DNA of 6,742 nucleotides from an uncultured Clostridia bacterium (GCA_946618395.1 CAMOLD010000069.1:1-6742), one strand, 5' to 3'; counted from the first letter of the stretch, positions 1-5,640 are shown. Numbers and translations are program-made. Notes: generated from the letters alone by a model not told the origin.

Positions 1-900
1 TTTGGTCTTGTTGCGCTTTGCTCGGTCGGTCCCATTCTTGCCGTTTTGATTTTGGGAATGGCAAAGGGAGGAGCGCCGCTTTACACGCCAACCGATTATA
101 GCCTGCAAGCGCACCTGGGGCAGGCATTTTGGAAGACGATTGGGTATATTGCCCAGGAGGTCGGCGTTTCGTTGGGCCTGATTGTTCTGTTCTTTTTGAT
201 CCTGCAAGCGGTATTTCTTCATCTGCCGCGCCGGAAGCTTTATCAAATTGCCATTGGCATTGGATATACCTTTTTGGGGTTGGTCATTTTCCTGTCGGCG
301 GCAACCGTCGGATTCATGCCCATCGGTTATCAAATCGGTTCCCAACTGGCAAAAAGCAATTCCGGTTTGCTTCCGCTGTTCGGCTTTTTGCTCGGGCTTG
401 TGGTTGTTTTTGCCGAGCCGGCAATCCATGTGCTCAACCGGCAGGTGGAAAGCATTACCAACGGCGGCGTCAGCAAACGCTCCATGCTCCTGGCGCTTTC
501 CATCGGCGTTGGCATTTCCATTGGGCTTTCCATGTTGCGCATTCTGCTGGGTTTTAACATTTTGTATTATCTCATTCCCGGCTTTTTGATCTCTTTGGGG
601 CTTTCATTCTTCGTCCCCAAACTATATACGGCAATCGCGTTCGATTCGGGCGGCGTTGCCAGCGGACCGTTGACATCCACCTTTATTCTGCCGTTCGCCA
701 TCGGTGCCTGCGCGGCGCTGAACGGAACCGACTCCATTATGAGCGATGCGTTTGGTATTGTTGCCATGGTGGCAATGACGCCGCTGATCACCATTCAGGT
801 TCTCGGTTTCCGCGCCATCGTTGCCAAACGGATGCGCGAAAAGAGCGCCATGAAAAAGATTTTGGCGGCGGATGACGAACAGATCATCAATTTTATGTAA
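1..900 (+). CDS. DUF1538 family integral membrane protein, C-terminal part (5' end outside window)
   Basis: The reading frame is open from base 1 to the TAA at 898-900, giving 299 residues of a longer protein whose start lies upstream. It is strongly hydrophobic, with about eight likely membrane segments and a short basic cytoplasmic-type tail (AKRMREKSAMKK). The segment AFDSGGVASGPLTSTF (from base 637), together with TVGFMPIGYQIG and AEPAIHVLNRQVE, matches my memory of DUF1538 (PF07556). This family is predicted to be a membrane protein built from two repeats, and I know of no established biochemical function. The duplication is visible here: residues 1-20 (FGLVALCSVGP...) resemble residues 251-270 (FGIVAMVAMTP...), so the window begins at the end of repeat 1 and contains all of repeat 2. 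The gene lies 13 bases upstream of two P-II-like genes, which suggests a regulated transporter or channel. That role is inference. The family call is fairly sure; the substrate is unknown. Confidence 0.82.
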   Translation, partial: FGLVALCSVGPILAVLILGMAKGGAPLYTPTDYSLQAHLGQAFWKTIGYIAQEVGVSLGLIVLFFLILQAVFLHLPRRKLYQIAIGIGYTFLGLVIFLSAATVGFMPIGYQIGSQLAKSNSGLLPLFGFLLGLVVVFAEPAIHVLNRQVESITNGGVSKRSMLLALSIGVGISIGLSMLRILLGFNILYYLIPGFLISLGLSFFVPKLYTAIAFDSGGVASGPLTSTFILPFAIGACAALNGTDSIMSDAFGIVAMVAMTPLITIQVLGFRAIVAKRMREKSAMKKILAADDEQIINFM

Positions 901-906
901 AGGAGG
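901..906 (+). promoter_or_regulatory. Shine-Dalgarno AGGAGG for the first P-II-like gene
   Basis: A perfect AGGAGG follows directly after the DUF1538 stop codon and sits 7 bases before the ATG at 914. It decides the start in favour of 914 over the in-frame ATG at 872, which would overlap the upstream gene and lacks a comparable site. Confidence 0.8.
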
Positions 907-913
907 GCCGGCG

Positions 914-1342
914 ATGAATCATACTCCCACTCCGCGCGGAAAACGGGCAGGGAAAAACGAGCCGCCCCAGGTTTCCGCGGTCAAAAAACTAAAACTGTTA
1001 ATCACCATTGTCAACAAAAACAAAGACGAATTCTATGCGGATTATCTGCAATCTTTCGGTGTCAATTTGCAGCTGCTCATGCGGGCGCATGGAACAGCCG
1101 GCTCGGAGATGCTGCACTATATGGGGCTGGAGGAATCCGAAAAGGCGGTTTTGTTCAGCCTTGTGCGCGAGGATTACGCGCCGCAGGCGCTTGCCGGGCT
1201 GGAGGAAAAATTCCGCACGCTTCGCGGCGGCAAAGGCATTGCCTATACCGTTCCGCTCACCGGCATCATCGGTGCGGCAATCTATCAATTTTTATCCAAC
1301 CAGAACAAAACCGGAAAGGAGGACTTTGGAAATGCAATTTGA
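914..1342 (+). CDS. P-II-like signalling protein, first of a pair
   Basis: A 142-residue protein with the order expected of the P-II (GlnB/GlnK) ferredoxin-like fold: strand 1 at about 25-34 (KLKLLITIVN), a helix at 37-48, strand 2 with RAHGTA at about 57-62, a T-loop region at 63-76, strand 3 (KAVLFSLV) at 77-84, a second helix at 88-101, and a B-loop-like GGKGIAYTVPLTGII at 105-119. P-II proteins sense ATP/ADP/2-oxoglutarate or other small molecules and bind membrane or enzyme partners. The T-loop region aligns poorly with GlnB. It contains one tyrosine (Y69) but no recognisable uridylylation motif. A basic N-terminal extension of about 22 residues and a C-terminal extension of about 20 residues are not part of the core. 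It is more like its downstream neighbour (shared GTA and GxGIA..P motifs) than like GlnB. It follows a DUF1538 membrane gene and overlaps the next gene by 11 bases. Fold assignment is good; ligand and partner are inferred. Confidence 0.75.
   Translation: MNHTPTPRGKRAGKNEPPQVSAVKKLKLLITIVNKNKDEFYADYLQSFGVNLQLLMRAHGTAGSEMLHYMGLEESEKAVLFSLVREDYAPQALAGLEEKFRTLRGGKGIAYTVPLTGIIGAAIYQFLSNQNKTGKEDFGNAI
1315..1322 (+). promoter_or_regulatory. Shine-Dalgarno AAAGGAGG for the second P-II-like gene
   Basis: AAAGGAGG lies inside the end of the first P-II-like gene, 9 bases before the ATG at 1332. It supports a start that overlaps the upstream coding region, so the two proteins probably have coupled translation. 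Confidence 0.78.
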
Positions 1343-1646
1343 ACATGAAATGATTCTGTGTATCGTCAACGCCGGGTTCAGCGAGGCGGTCATGGACGTT
1401 GCCAAAGAGATCGGCGCCCGGGGCGGAACCGTAATCTCGGCAAGAGGAACCGCCGCAAAAGATGCGGAACGCATTTTTCAAATCACCATTCAGCCGGAAA
1501 AAGAGATCGTGTTGATTTTGGTCCCTTCCAAAATCCGGGACGATATTCTGCACGCCATTTACAAAAGCGTGGGGTTGAACACACCGGGACAAGGTATTGC
1601 TTTTGCTCTGCCGGTGGACAGCGTTGTGGGGTTGCAGGAAACATAA
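1332..1646 (+). CDS. P-II-like signalling protein, second of a pair
   Basis: A 104-residue protein, close to the usual P-II core length of about 110. Strand 1 is HEMILCIVNAG (5-15), a helix runs 16-27, strand 2 with SARGTA ends at residue 41, a short T-loop region covers 42-56, strand 3 is EIVLILV (58-64), a helix runs 66-80, and the B/C-loop region is TPGQGIAFALPVDSVVGL (84-101), which parallels the GlnB C-terminal half (GDGKIF...). The stretch between strands 2 and 3 has no tyrosine, so GlnD-type uridylylation is not expected. It is clearly paralogous to the upstream protein (GQGIAFALP versus GKGIAYTVP) but lacks that protein's terminal extensions. The gene starts inside the previous one and ends at a hairpin terminator. 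Likely role, by inference: a small-molecule-responsive subunit, possibly forming mixed trimers with its neighbour and controlling the DUF1538 membrane protein. Confidence 0.82.
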   Translation: MQFEHEMILCIVNAGFSEAVMDVAKEIGARGGTVISARGTAAKDAERIFQITIQPEKEIVLILVPSKIRDDILHAIYKSVGLNTPGQGIAFALPVDSVVGLQET

Positions 1647-1683
1647 AAAAGCGCGCCTTCCCGAAGAGGAGGGCGCGTTTTTT
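1645..1683. terminator. Bidirectional intrinsic terminator between convergent genes
   Basis: The 10-base arm CGCGCCTTCC (1652-1661) pairs with GGAGGGCGCG (1668-1677) with one G-U pair and a six-base loop (1662-1667). A6 (1645-1650) precedes it and T6 (1678-1683) follows, so the stem extends through the A/T tract and works as a hairpin plus U-run on either strand. It serves the P-II-like operon (+) and the regulator gene ending at 1682 (-). Both stop codons lie within or touch the structure. Confidence 0.92.
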
Positions 1684-2329
1684 ATGTCAGAACGGCGCGA
1701 TTTAAGCGGTAGCCGTTTCCATATTCCGAAAGAATGAGATTCGGCAGTCCGAGTTTTGCCGCCCGCCGGTTGATGCGCGAGATTTGCACCGAGAGGTTGG
1801 CGGCGCGTTGTCTTCCTTCCGGGAAGCACAAAAGCAACAAATCGTCGGCGGAAACGGTGTTTGGCGCAAAGGCGAACAAACAGCGCAAAATAGCAAGCTC
1901 GCGGAAGGAAAGCGCAAACGGATAGCCCAAAAGTGTGGCTTCGTTTGATTCAAGAGACAGCGAGAGCGAAAAGGTTGAAAAATCATGTTGCCAGCCAACC
2001 GTGCGGCGGATAAAGGCAAGCAGATGTTCGGCAAGTGCCGGAAAGTCGCCGGTATCGCGCACCGTTTGCGCCGGTGCGTTGGGCAAATCCTCCGGCGCGG
2101 CAATCAGCAACATCGGCAATTCGGGGTATTCGGCGCGCAGGTCTTCGGCAAGCGCTTGCGCCTGGGCAAGAGAGGGGATGCCATCCAGAATTGCACCGCT
2201 GATTTGCTTTTCGCGCGCAAAGAAGCGCGCCGTTTCAAAGGGGCAGGTATAGGTGAAAATACCCGCGGGCAGAAAATGGGAAACCGGCAGACCGCGAACG
2301 GTTTGCCGGTCGGAAACAAGAAGGATCAT
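1682..2329 (-). CDS. OmpR-type winged-helix regulator with degenerate receiver domain
   Basis: A 215-residue protein. Residues about 130-210 form an OmpR/PhoB-type DNA-binding winged helix: FALSFRELAILRCL, then a turn and ADDLLLLCF, a recognition-helix region NLSVQISRINRRA, and the terminal wing ILSEYGNGYRL, the family's GYRL ending. Residues 1-110 have the layout of a response-regulator receiver. One acidic-pocket residue (D7) and the aspartate at the phosphorylation position (D49 in GAILDGIPS) are present. The usual DD pair is reduced to SD, the conserved Thr/Ser region reads LLIAAPED, and no KP lysine motif is seen near residues 90-105. It may therefore act without phosphorylation. No histidine kinase is adjacent. 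Its ATG overlaps the stop of the glucokinase gene (ATGA), with a weak GGAA site 8 bases upstream inside that gene, so it is probably translationally coupled to it. Target genes are unknown. Confidence 0.8.
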   Translation of the reverse strand: MILLVSDRQTVRGLPVSHFLPAGIFTYTCPFETARFFAREKQISGAILDGIPSLAQAQALAEDLRAEYPELPMLLIAAPEDLPNAPAQTVRDTGDFPALAEHLLAFIRRTVGWQHDFSTFSLSLSLESNEATLLGYPFALSFRELAILRCLFAFAPNTVSADDLLLLCFPEGRQRAANLSVQISRINRRAAKLGLPNLILSEYGNGYRLNRAVLT

Positions 2330-3297
2330 ACCGCAAGTTCCATGCCCAAAGCCGCCGCACCAATGATGCCGGCGTCGTTTCTCAACGTTGCCATATGAAT
2401 TTCGGAGTTCGGCGCATAGAAGGCTCCATAGGTTTGCTTTTTCACTTCCGGAGTCAACCGATCAATCAGCGATTGCCCCTCGTTGGAAATTCCGCCGCCG
2501 ATTAAAAGGATATTCGGCTGGAAAATGTTGACCATGTTGGCAAGCCCAATGGCAAGATATTTTACGTATTCGTCCACCACTTCGGCGCCTGCCGCGTCGC
2601 CCGCACGCATCGCGTCAAAGGCAGTTCTGCCGGTAATACGACCTTTTTCTGCAACCAGATCGGTCATTTTGGTCGGTCGGCCCGCTTTTTCGCATTCTTC
2701 CAGTTTTTCTTTCGTCGTGCGAATCAGCCCGGTTGCCGAGGAGTAGGTTTCCCAACAGCCGCGTCTGCCGCAGGTGCAGGGGCGACCGTCCACCCGGATA
2801 ACGGTGTGACCCAGCTCTCCGCCTGCCGAGTTAAAGCCTTTGTAAATTTTTCCGTCGGCAACAATTCCGCCGCCAACGCCGGTACCGAGCGTGACCATAA
2901 TGACATTGCGATAGCCTTTTGCCGCGCCGGCGACCACTTCGCCCCAAGCGGCGGCGTTTGCGTCGTTTTCCAAATAGATTTCGGCAACGGGAATTTGCTT
3001 GCGCAAAAGCGGGATCATGGGAAATTTTTGCATTTTGATATTGTTGGAGTAAACAACCTCTCCGCTTTCCTGATCCACCAGTCCCGGGGTGGCAATGCCA
3101 ACCGATGCTATCATGTCAAAACCAATGCCAACCTCGTTGCAAACCTCCTTGCAAAGCTTTGCAATGTCGGTAACAATCTCCTCGTTCGGCCTTTCGGCAA
3201 GGGTAGGCGTGCTTTTCTTTGAGAGAATTTCAAATTTTTCGTTCACCAGTCCAACGACAATGTTCGTACCGCCAAGATCCACACCAATCCGATACAT
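2326..3297 (-). CDS. glcK: ROK family glucokinase
   Basis: A 323-residue cytoplasmic sugar kinase that phosphorylates glucose to glucose-6-phosphate with ATP. Visible motifs: the phosphate-1 loop DLGGTN (7-12), the catalytic region ENDANAAAWGE (110-120) with D112 as the expected base, the phosphate-2 loop TLGTGVGGGI (136-145), GELGHT (160-165), and the zinc motif CTCGRRGCWE (174-183), where C174, C176 and C181 together with H164 are the usual ligands. A second glycine-rich adenosine motif, LLIGGGIS, lies at 264-271. Length matches the family. The ATG at 3297 was chosen because the protein should begin just before DLGGTN and a GGAG lies 7 bases upstream. The frame extends further, but only into the promoter region. 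It is first in a two-gene unit with the regulator. Glucose is the most likely substrate; ROK kinases for N-acetylglucosamine or N-acetylmannosamine are close relatives and cannot be excluded by eye. Confidence 0.9.
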   Translation of the reverse strand: MYRIGVDLGGTNIVVGLVNEKFEILSKKSTPTLAERPNEEIVTDIAKLCKEVCNEVGIGFDMIASVGIATPGLVDQESGEVVYSNNIKMQKFPMIPLLRKQIPVAEIYLENDANAAAWGEVVAGAAKGYRNVIMVTLGTGVGGGIVADGKIYKGFNSAGGELGHTVIRVDGRPCTCGRRGCWETYSSATGLIRTTKEKLEECEKAGRPTKMTDLVAEKGRITGRTAFDAMRAGDAAGAEVVDEYVKYLAIGLANMVNIFQPNILLIGGGISNEGQSLIDRLTPEVKKQTYGAFYAPNSEIHMATLRNDAGIIGAAALGMELAV

Positions 3298-3304
3298 ATT
3301 TGTG

Positions 3305-3308
3305 CTCC
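3305..3308 (-). promoter_or_regulatory. Shine-Dalgarno GGAG for the glucokinase gene
   Basis: Read on the minus strand, TTGGAGC precedes the ATG at 3297 with a 7-base gap after GGAG. This fixes the short start that places DLGGTN at residue 7. Confidence 0.7.
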
Positions 3309-3360
3309 AATCTTTTCCGCTTTTCAAAAAAATTTCCGGCGGATATTTTTTCCGAATTTT

Positions 3361-3389
3361 ATTATACCTTTTTTTCAATCTTTCGTCAA
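3361..3389 (-). promoter_or_regulatory. Sigma-A-type promoter for the glucokinase-regulator unit
   Basis: On the minus strand, a -35 box TTGACG (3389-3384) and a perfect -10 box TATAAT (3366-3361) are separated by exactly 17 bases. Transcription should begin near 3354, giving a leader of roughly 57 bases before the ATG at 3297. TCCG/CGGA elements lie around the expected start site (3335-3354). Confidence 0.8.
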
Positions 3390-3436
3390 GAGCTTTTTCA
3401 GAAAATGCAGGAATGTTTCGTTTTTTGTAAAAACGC

Positions 3437-3465
3437 TTGCAAAAATCTCCTTTTTTCAGTATAAT
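3437..3465 (+). promoter_or_regulatory. Sigma-A-type promoter for the DUF6062-mnmM-aminotransferase unit
   Basis: A -35 box TTGCAA (3437-3442) and a perfect -10 box TATAAT (3460-3465) are separated by 17 bases. Transcription should begin near 3472, giving a leader of about 31 bases before the ATG at 3503. It points away from the glucokinase promoter, with about 47 bases between the two -35 boxes. Confidence 0.8.
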
Positions 3466-3502
3466 AAAACTACGAACAGAACCGGAAAGGAACAAAGAAA
3501 AT

Positions 3503-4204
3503 ATGGATAAGAATTTTACCATCCCGGTCAACGAGGCGTTTGAGGCGTCGGCGGCAAACCCTGCCTGCGGTTGCCCGTTTTGCGCGCTTTATCGGATGTT
3601 GGAGGAAAACGAGCTGGACTTGATCCTCGGCGCTTCTATGATGGAGCCGGACATTCGCATTCGCACCAACCGGGAGGGCTTTTGCCGCCTGCACTACGAT
3701 TTGATGTTCACCCGCAAAAACCGGCTGGGCATGGCGCTAACGCTGGAAAGCCACCTTGCCGAGCTGGAACACGACCTGCGCGATGGCGGCATTGGCGGCG
3801 GAAAAGGAAACAAGCCGGTCAAACGCATTGGCGAGCTGGAGGCCGGATGCTATATTTGCAACCGGATCAACCACAATTTTGAAGAGATGGTGGATACCGC
3901 CGTTTACATTTGGGAGACCGACCCCGAGTTTACGCCCAAGATCAAAGCGCAGCCCTATTTTTGCCTGCCGCATTACCGCAAATTGTTGCAATACGGGCAA
4001 AAACGGCTCAGCAAAAAACAACTGCCGCTTTTTGTTTCGCAATGCGAAAAGGTGGTTTCCAATTACCTTGCCGAATTGCAAAAGGATGTGAGCTGGTTTT
4101 GCAAAAAATTTGACTACCGCTATGACGAAGAACCCTGGTATAACTCCAAAGATGCGGTGGAACGCGCGTTCAAATTCCTGCGGTCGGATATTCACAACAA
4201 ATAA
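3503..4204 (+). CDS. DUF6062 family cysteine-rich protein, likely zinc-binding
   Basis: A 233-residue protein that I assign to DUF6062 from memory of clostridial proteins with this pattern; no biochemical function is known to me. It has no signal peptide or membrane segment. Two similar cysteine/histidine modules are visible. Module 1 is CGCPFC (C22, C24, C27) followed by FCRLHY (C61, H64). Module 2 is CYIC (C116, C119) followed by FCLPHY (C154, H157). In each, CxxC is followed about 34 residues later by CxxHY, which suggests two zinc sites. A glycine-rich linker (DGGIGGGKGNK, 94-104) lies between them, and the C-terminal third is charged and probably helical. The start at 3503 follows a GGAAAGG 12 bases upstream (somewhat far) and fits the promoter at 3437-3465; an upstream in-frame start at 3437 would lie in the promoter. 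It is 12 bases from mnmM, so a link to tRNA or RNA metabolism is possible but unproven. Confidence 0.75.
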   Translation: MDKNFTIPVNEAFEASAANPACGCPFCALYRMLEENELDLILGASMMEPDIRIRTNREGFCRLHYDLMFTRKNRLGMALTLESHLAELEHDLRDGGIGGGKGNKPVKRIGELEAGCYICNRINHNFEEMVDTAVYIWETDPEFTPKIKAQPYFCLPHYRKLLQYGQKRLSKKQLPLFVSQCEKVVSNYLAELQKDVSWFCKKFDYRYDEEPWYNSKDAVERAFKFLRSDIHNK

Positions 4205-4216
4205 GGAGAAGCCCGC

Positions 4217-4771
4217 ATGATCGATCTTTTGGAACTGCACAAATATTTTATTCTCAAACACCTGCACGAGGGGGATGTTGCCGTTGATTTTACCATGGGC
4301 AACGGACACGATACCGAATTTCTCTCCAAAACCGTTGGCGAGCGTGGACACGTCTATGCCTTTGACATTCAGGCGCAGGCGGTGGAATCCACCCGGCGGC
4401 ACCTGGAAGAAGCGGGTTGCCCTCAAAATTATACCTTGATCCACGCTTCGCACGAGTTTGTGAAAGATTACGTCAAAACGCCCTTCAAGGCCGGAATGTT
4501 CAACCTGGGCTGGCTCCCCGGCGGCGATAAATCCATCACCACCCTGCGCAAAAGCACCATGCCGGCGCTGGAAGCGGCAATCGACCTGATGGACCGCGAC
4601 GCGATTTTGAACGTTGCCGTTTACCCGGGGCACGAGGAAGGGGACGCCGAAGGGAAGATGATTTGCGAATACCTTGCCGGCATCAGCCGCCATAAGGTTT
4701 GCGCCACCAAGGTCAAAATCCTCAATTCGCCCACCTCGCCCTATTTCATCGTCATTGAAACAAAGCCGTAA
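4217..4771 (+). CDS. mnmM: tRNA 5-aminomethyl-2-thiouridine methyltransferase MnmM (YtqB family)
   Basis: A 184-residue class I SAM-dependent methyltransferase of the family once labelled rRNA methylase (PF06962). The Bacillus subtilis member YtqB/MnmM methylates nm5s2U34 to mnm5s2U34 at the wobble position of tRNA. Visible motifs: the SAM-binding DFTMGNGHDTEFL (24-36), the strand 2 acidic region VYAFDIQAQAVE (46-57), the family signature FNLGWLPGGDKSITT (95-109), and VYPGHEEGD (135-143). Length matches the family and the protein is probably cytoplasmic. The ATG at 4217 is preceded by AAGGAG with 8 bases of spacing, which overlaps the DUF6062 stop region, so the two genes are very likely co-transcribed. 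In Gram-positive bacteria that lack MnmC this enzyme completes the pathway begun by MnmE/MnmG, which are not in this window. The specific activity is inferred from family membership. Confidence 0.88.
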   Translation: MIDLLELHKYFILKHLHEGDVAVDFTMGNGHDTEFLSKTVGERGHVYAFDIQAQAVESTRRHLEEAGCPQNYTLIHASHEFVKDYVKTPFKAGMFNLGWLPGGDKSITTLRKSTMPALEAAIDLMDRDAILNVAVYPGHEEGDAEGKMICEYLAGISRHKVCATKVKILNSPTSPYFIVIETKP

Positions 4772-4797
4772 ATCCGATTTTGGAAAGGAGAATTAAA

Positions 4798-5640
4798 ATG
4801 AAAACTCTTGGCTATTATAATGGGAAAATTCGCGATTTGGAGCATAGCAAAATTCCCATGCTGGATCGCGCAACCTATTACGGCGATGGCGTTTTTAATG
4901 TTTCCTATTGCCGCAACCAACACATTTACGAGCTTGACGCGCACCTGGATGGGCTGTATTCCAGCGCGCAGGGCGTTAAAATCGAGCCGCCCGTTTCCCG
5001 CGAGGCGTTGAAAGACTTGCTCTACCGTTTGGTAAAAAAGCTGGACGACAACGAACTCCGCATTTATGTTCAGTTTACCCGCGGAACGGGCATCCGGCAG
5101 TATTCGTTTGCCAGCACAGCCGAAAAAACAAATTTGATGATTATGATCACGCCCGGCGGCATCCAGGATGTTCACAAAACGGTGCGGTGCATTACCGGCG
5201 AGGACCGCCGGCATTTGATTTGCAATTTCAAAACGCTGAACTATATTGCCAACGTGCTGGAACAGCAGGATGTTGACGCCGCAGGGGTAGATGATTTTAT
5301 CGGTCACCGCGGCGATGTGGTCACCGAGTTCATCCATTCCAATCTTGCAATTCTGAAAGATGGAGTCTTAGTTACCCCTCCGGCAAACCAATATATTTAT
5401 GCCGGTGTCGGGCGCAAACTGATGCTGGAAGAATGCAAAAAGCATAAAATCCCCTATGAGGAAAGACCGATGGTGTTGGAAGAACTGTTCTCTGCCGACG
5501 AGGTGATCCGCATTTCGGGCAGCTCGCTTTGTATGCAGGTGGTGGAAATTGACGGCAAGCCGGTTGGCGGCAAGAGCCCGGAAATTTTACACGCCCTGCA
5601 AAACGCGCTGTTGGAACGCTTTTTGAAGGCTACAGATTAA
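4798..5640 (+). CDS. Class IV PLP aminotransferase, divergent D-amino acid aminotransferase type
   Basis: A 280-residue fold-type IV aminotransferase, the expected length. D-amino acid aminotransferases of this kind make D-glutamate from D-alanine and 2-oxoglutarate for peptidoglycan. The Schiff-base lysine is K145 (CNFKTLN, matching CDIKSLN of the Bacillus enzyme), and the cofactor-binding glutamate is E177 (VTEFIHSNL). Also seen are YYGDGVFNV (27-35), FTRGTGIR (93-100), and the tail EIDGKPVGGKSPEIL (250-264), common in clostridial homologues. Several expected residues differ from the Bacillus enzyme as I recall it: R50, a PLP-phosphate contact, is G52 here (HLDGLY); T205 is G (VGR); the carboxylate-trap residues Y31 and H100 are F33 and Y102, while R98 is kept as R100. 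Substrate or activity may therefore differ. GGAAAGGAG lies just upstream of the ATG at 4798. The gene is 26 bases after mnmM and ends at a terminator. Family sure; substrate unsure, so no symbol is given. Confidence 0.82.
   Translation: MKTLGYYNGKIRDLEHSKIPMLDRATYYGDGVFNVSYCRNQHIYELDAHLDGLYSSAQGVKIEPPVSREALKDLLYRLVKKLDDNELRIYVQFTRGTGIRQYSFASTAEKTNLMIMITPGGIQDVHKTVRCITGEDRRHLICNFKTLNYIANVLEQQDVDAAGVDDFIGHRGDVVTEFIHSNLAILKDGVLVTPPANQYIYAGVGRKLMLEECKKHKIPYEERPMVLEELFSADEVIRISGSSLCMQVVEIDGKPVGGKSPEILHALQNALLERFLKATD

Noticed and set aside
46..48. TTG as the start of the DUF1538 gene
   Set aside because: The frame is open to base 1 and the upstream residues belong to the first family repeat, so this is an internal codon.
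872..913. Earlier in-frame ATG for the first P-II-like gene
   Set aside because: It overlaps the DUF1538 coding end and lacks a good Shine-Dalgarno, while AGGAGG is placed perfectly for the ATG at 914.
1266..1829. A 187-codon minus-strand open frame
   Set aside because: It runs through the bidirectional terminator and across the P-II-like genes on the other strand. It has no family features.
3298..3531. An N-terminal extension of the glucokinase frame up to an ATG at 3531
   Set aside because: It would add 78 residues that match no ROK domain, cross both promoters and overlap the start of the divergent DUF6062 gene. The ATG at 3297 has its own Shine-Dalgarno and puts DLGGTN in the normal place.
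3785..3802. GGCGGC repeats in the DUF6062 gene
   Set aside because: They encode the glycine-rich linker DGGIGGG and are too short to be a true DNA repeat element.
3737..4693. A 318-codon open frame on the minus strand
   Set aside because: It lies wholly antisense to the DUF6062 and mnmM genes, which have clear family motifs and ribosome binding sites. It is low in recognisable domains and is a by-product of codon bias.
4741..5337. A 198-codon minus-strand open frame
   Set aside because: It is antisense to the aminotransferase gene and shows no domain or ribosome binding site that I can recognise.
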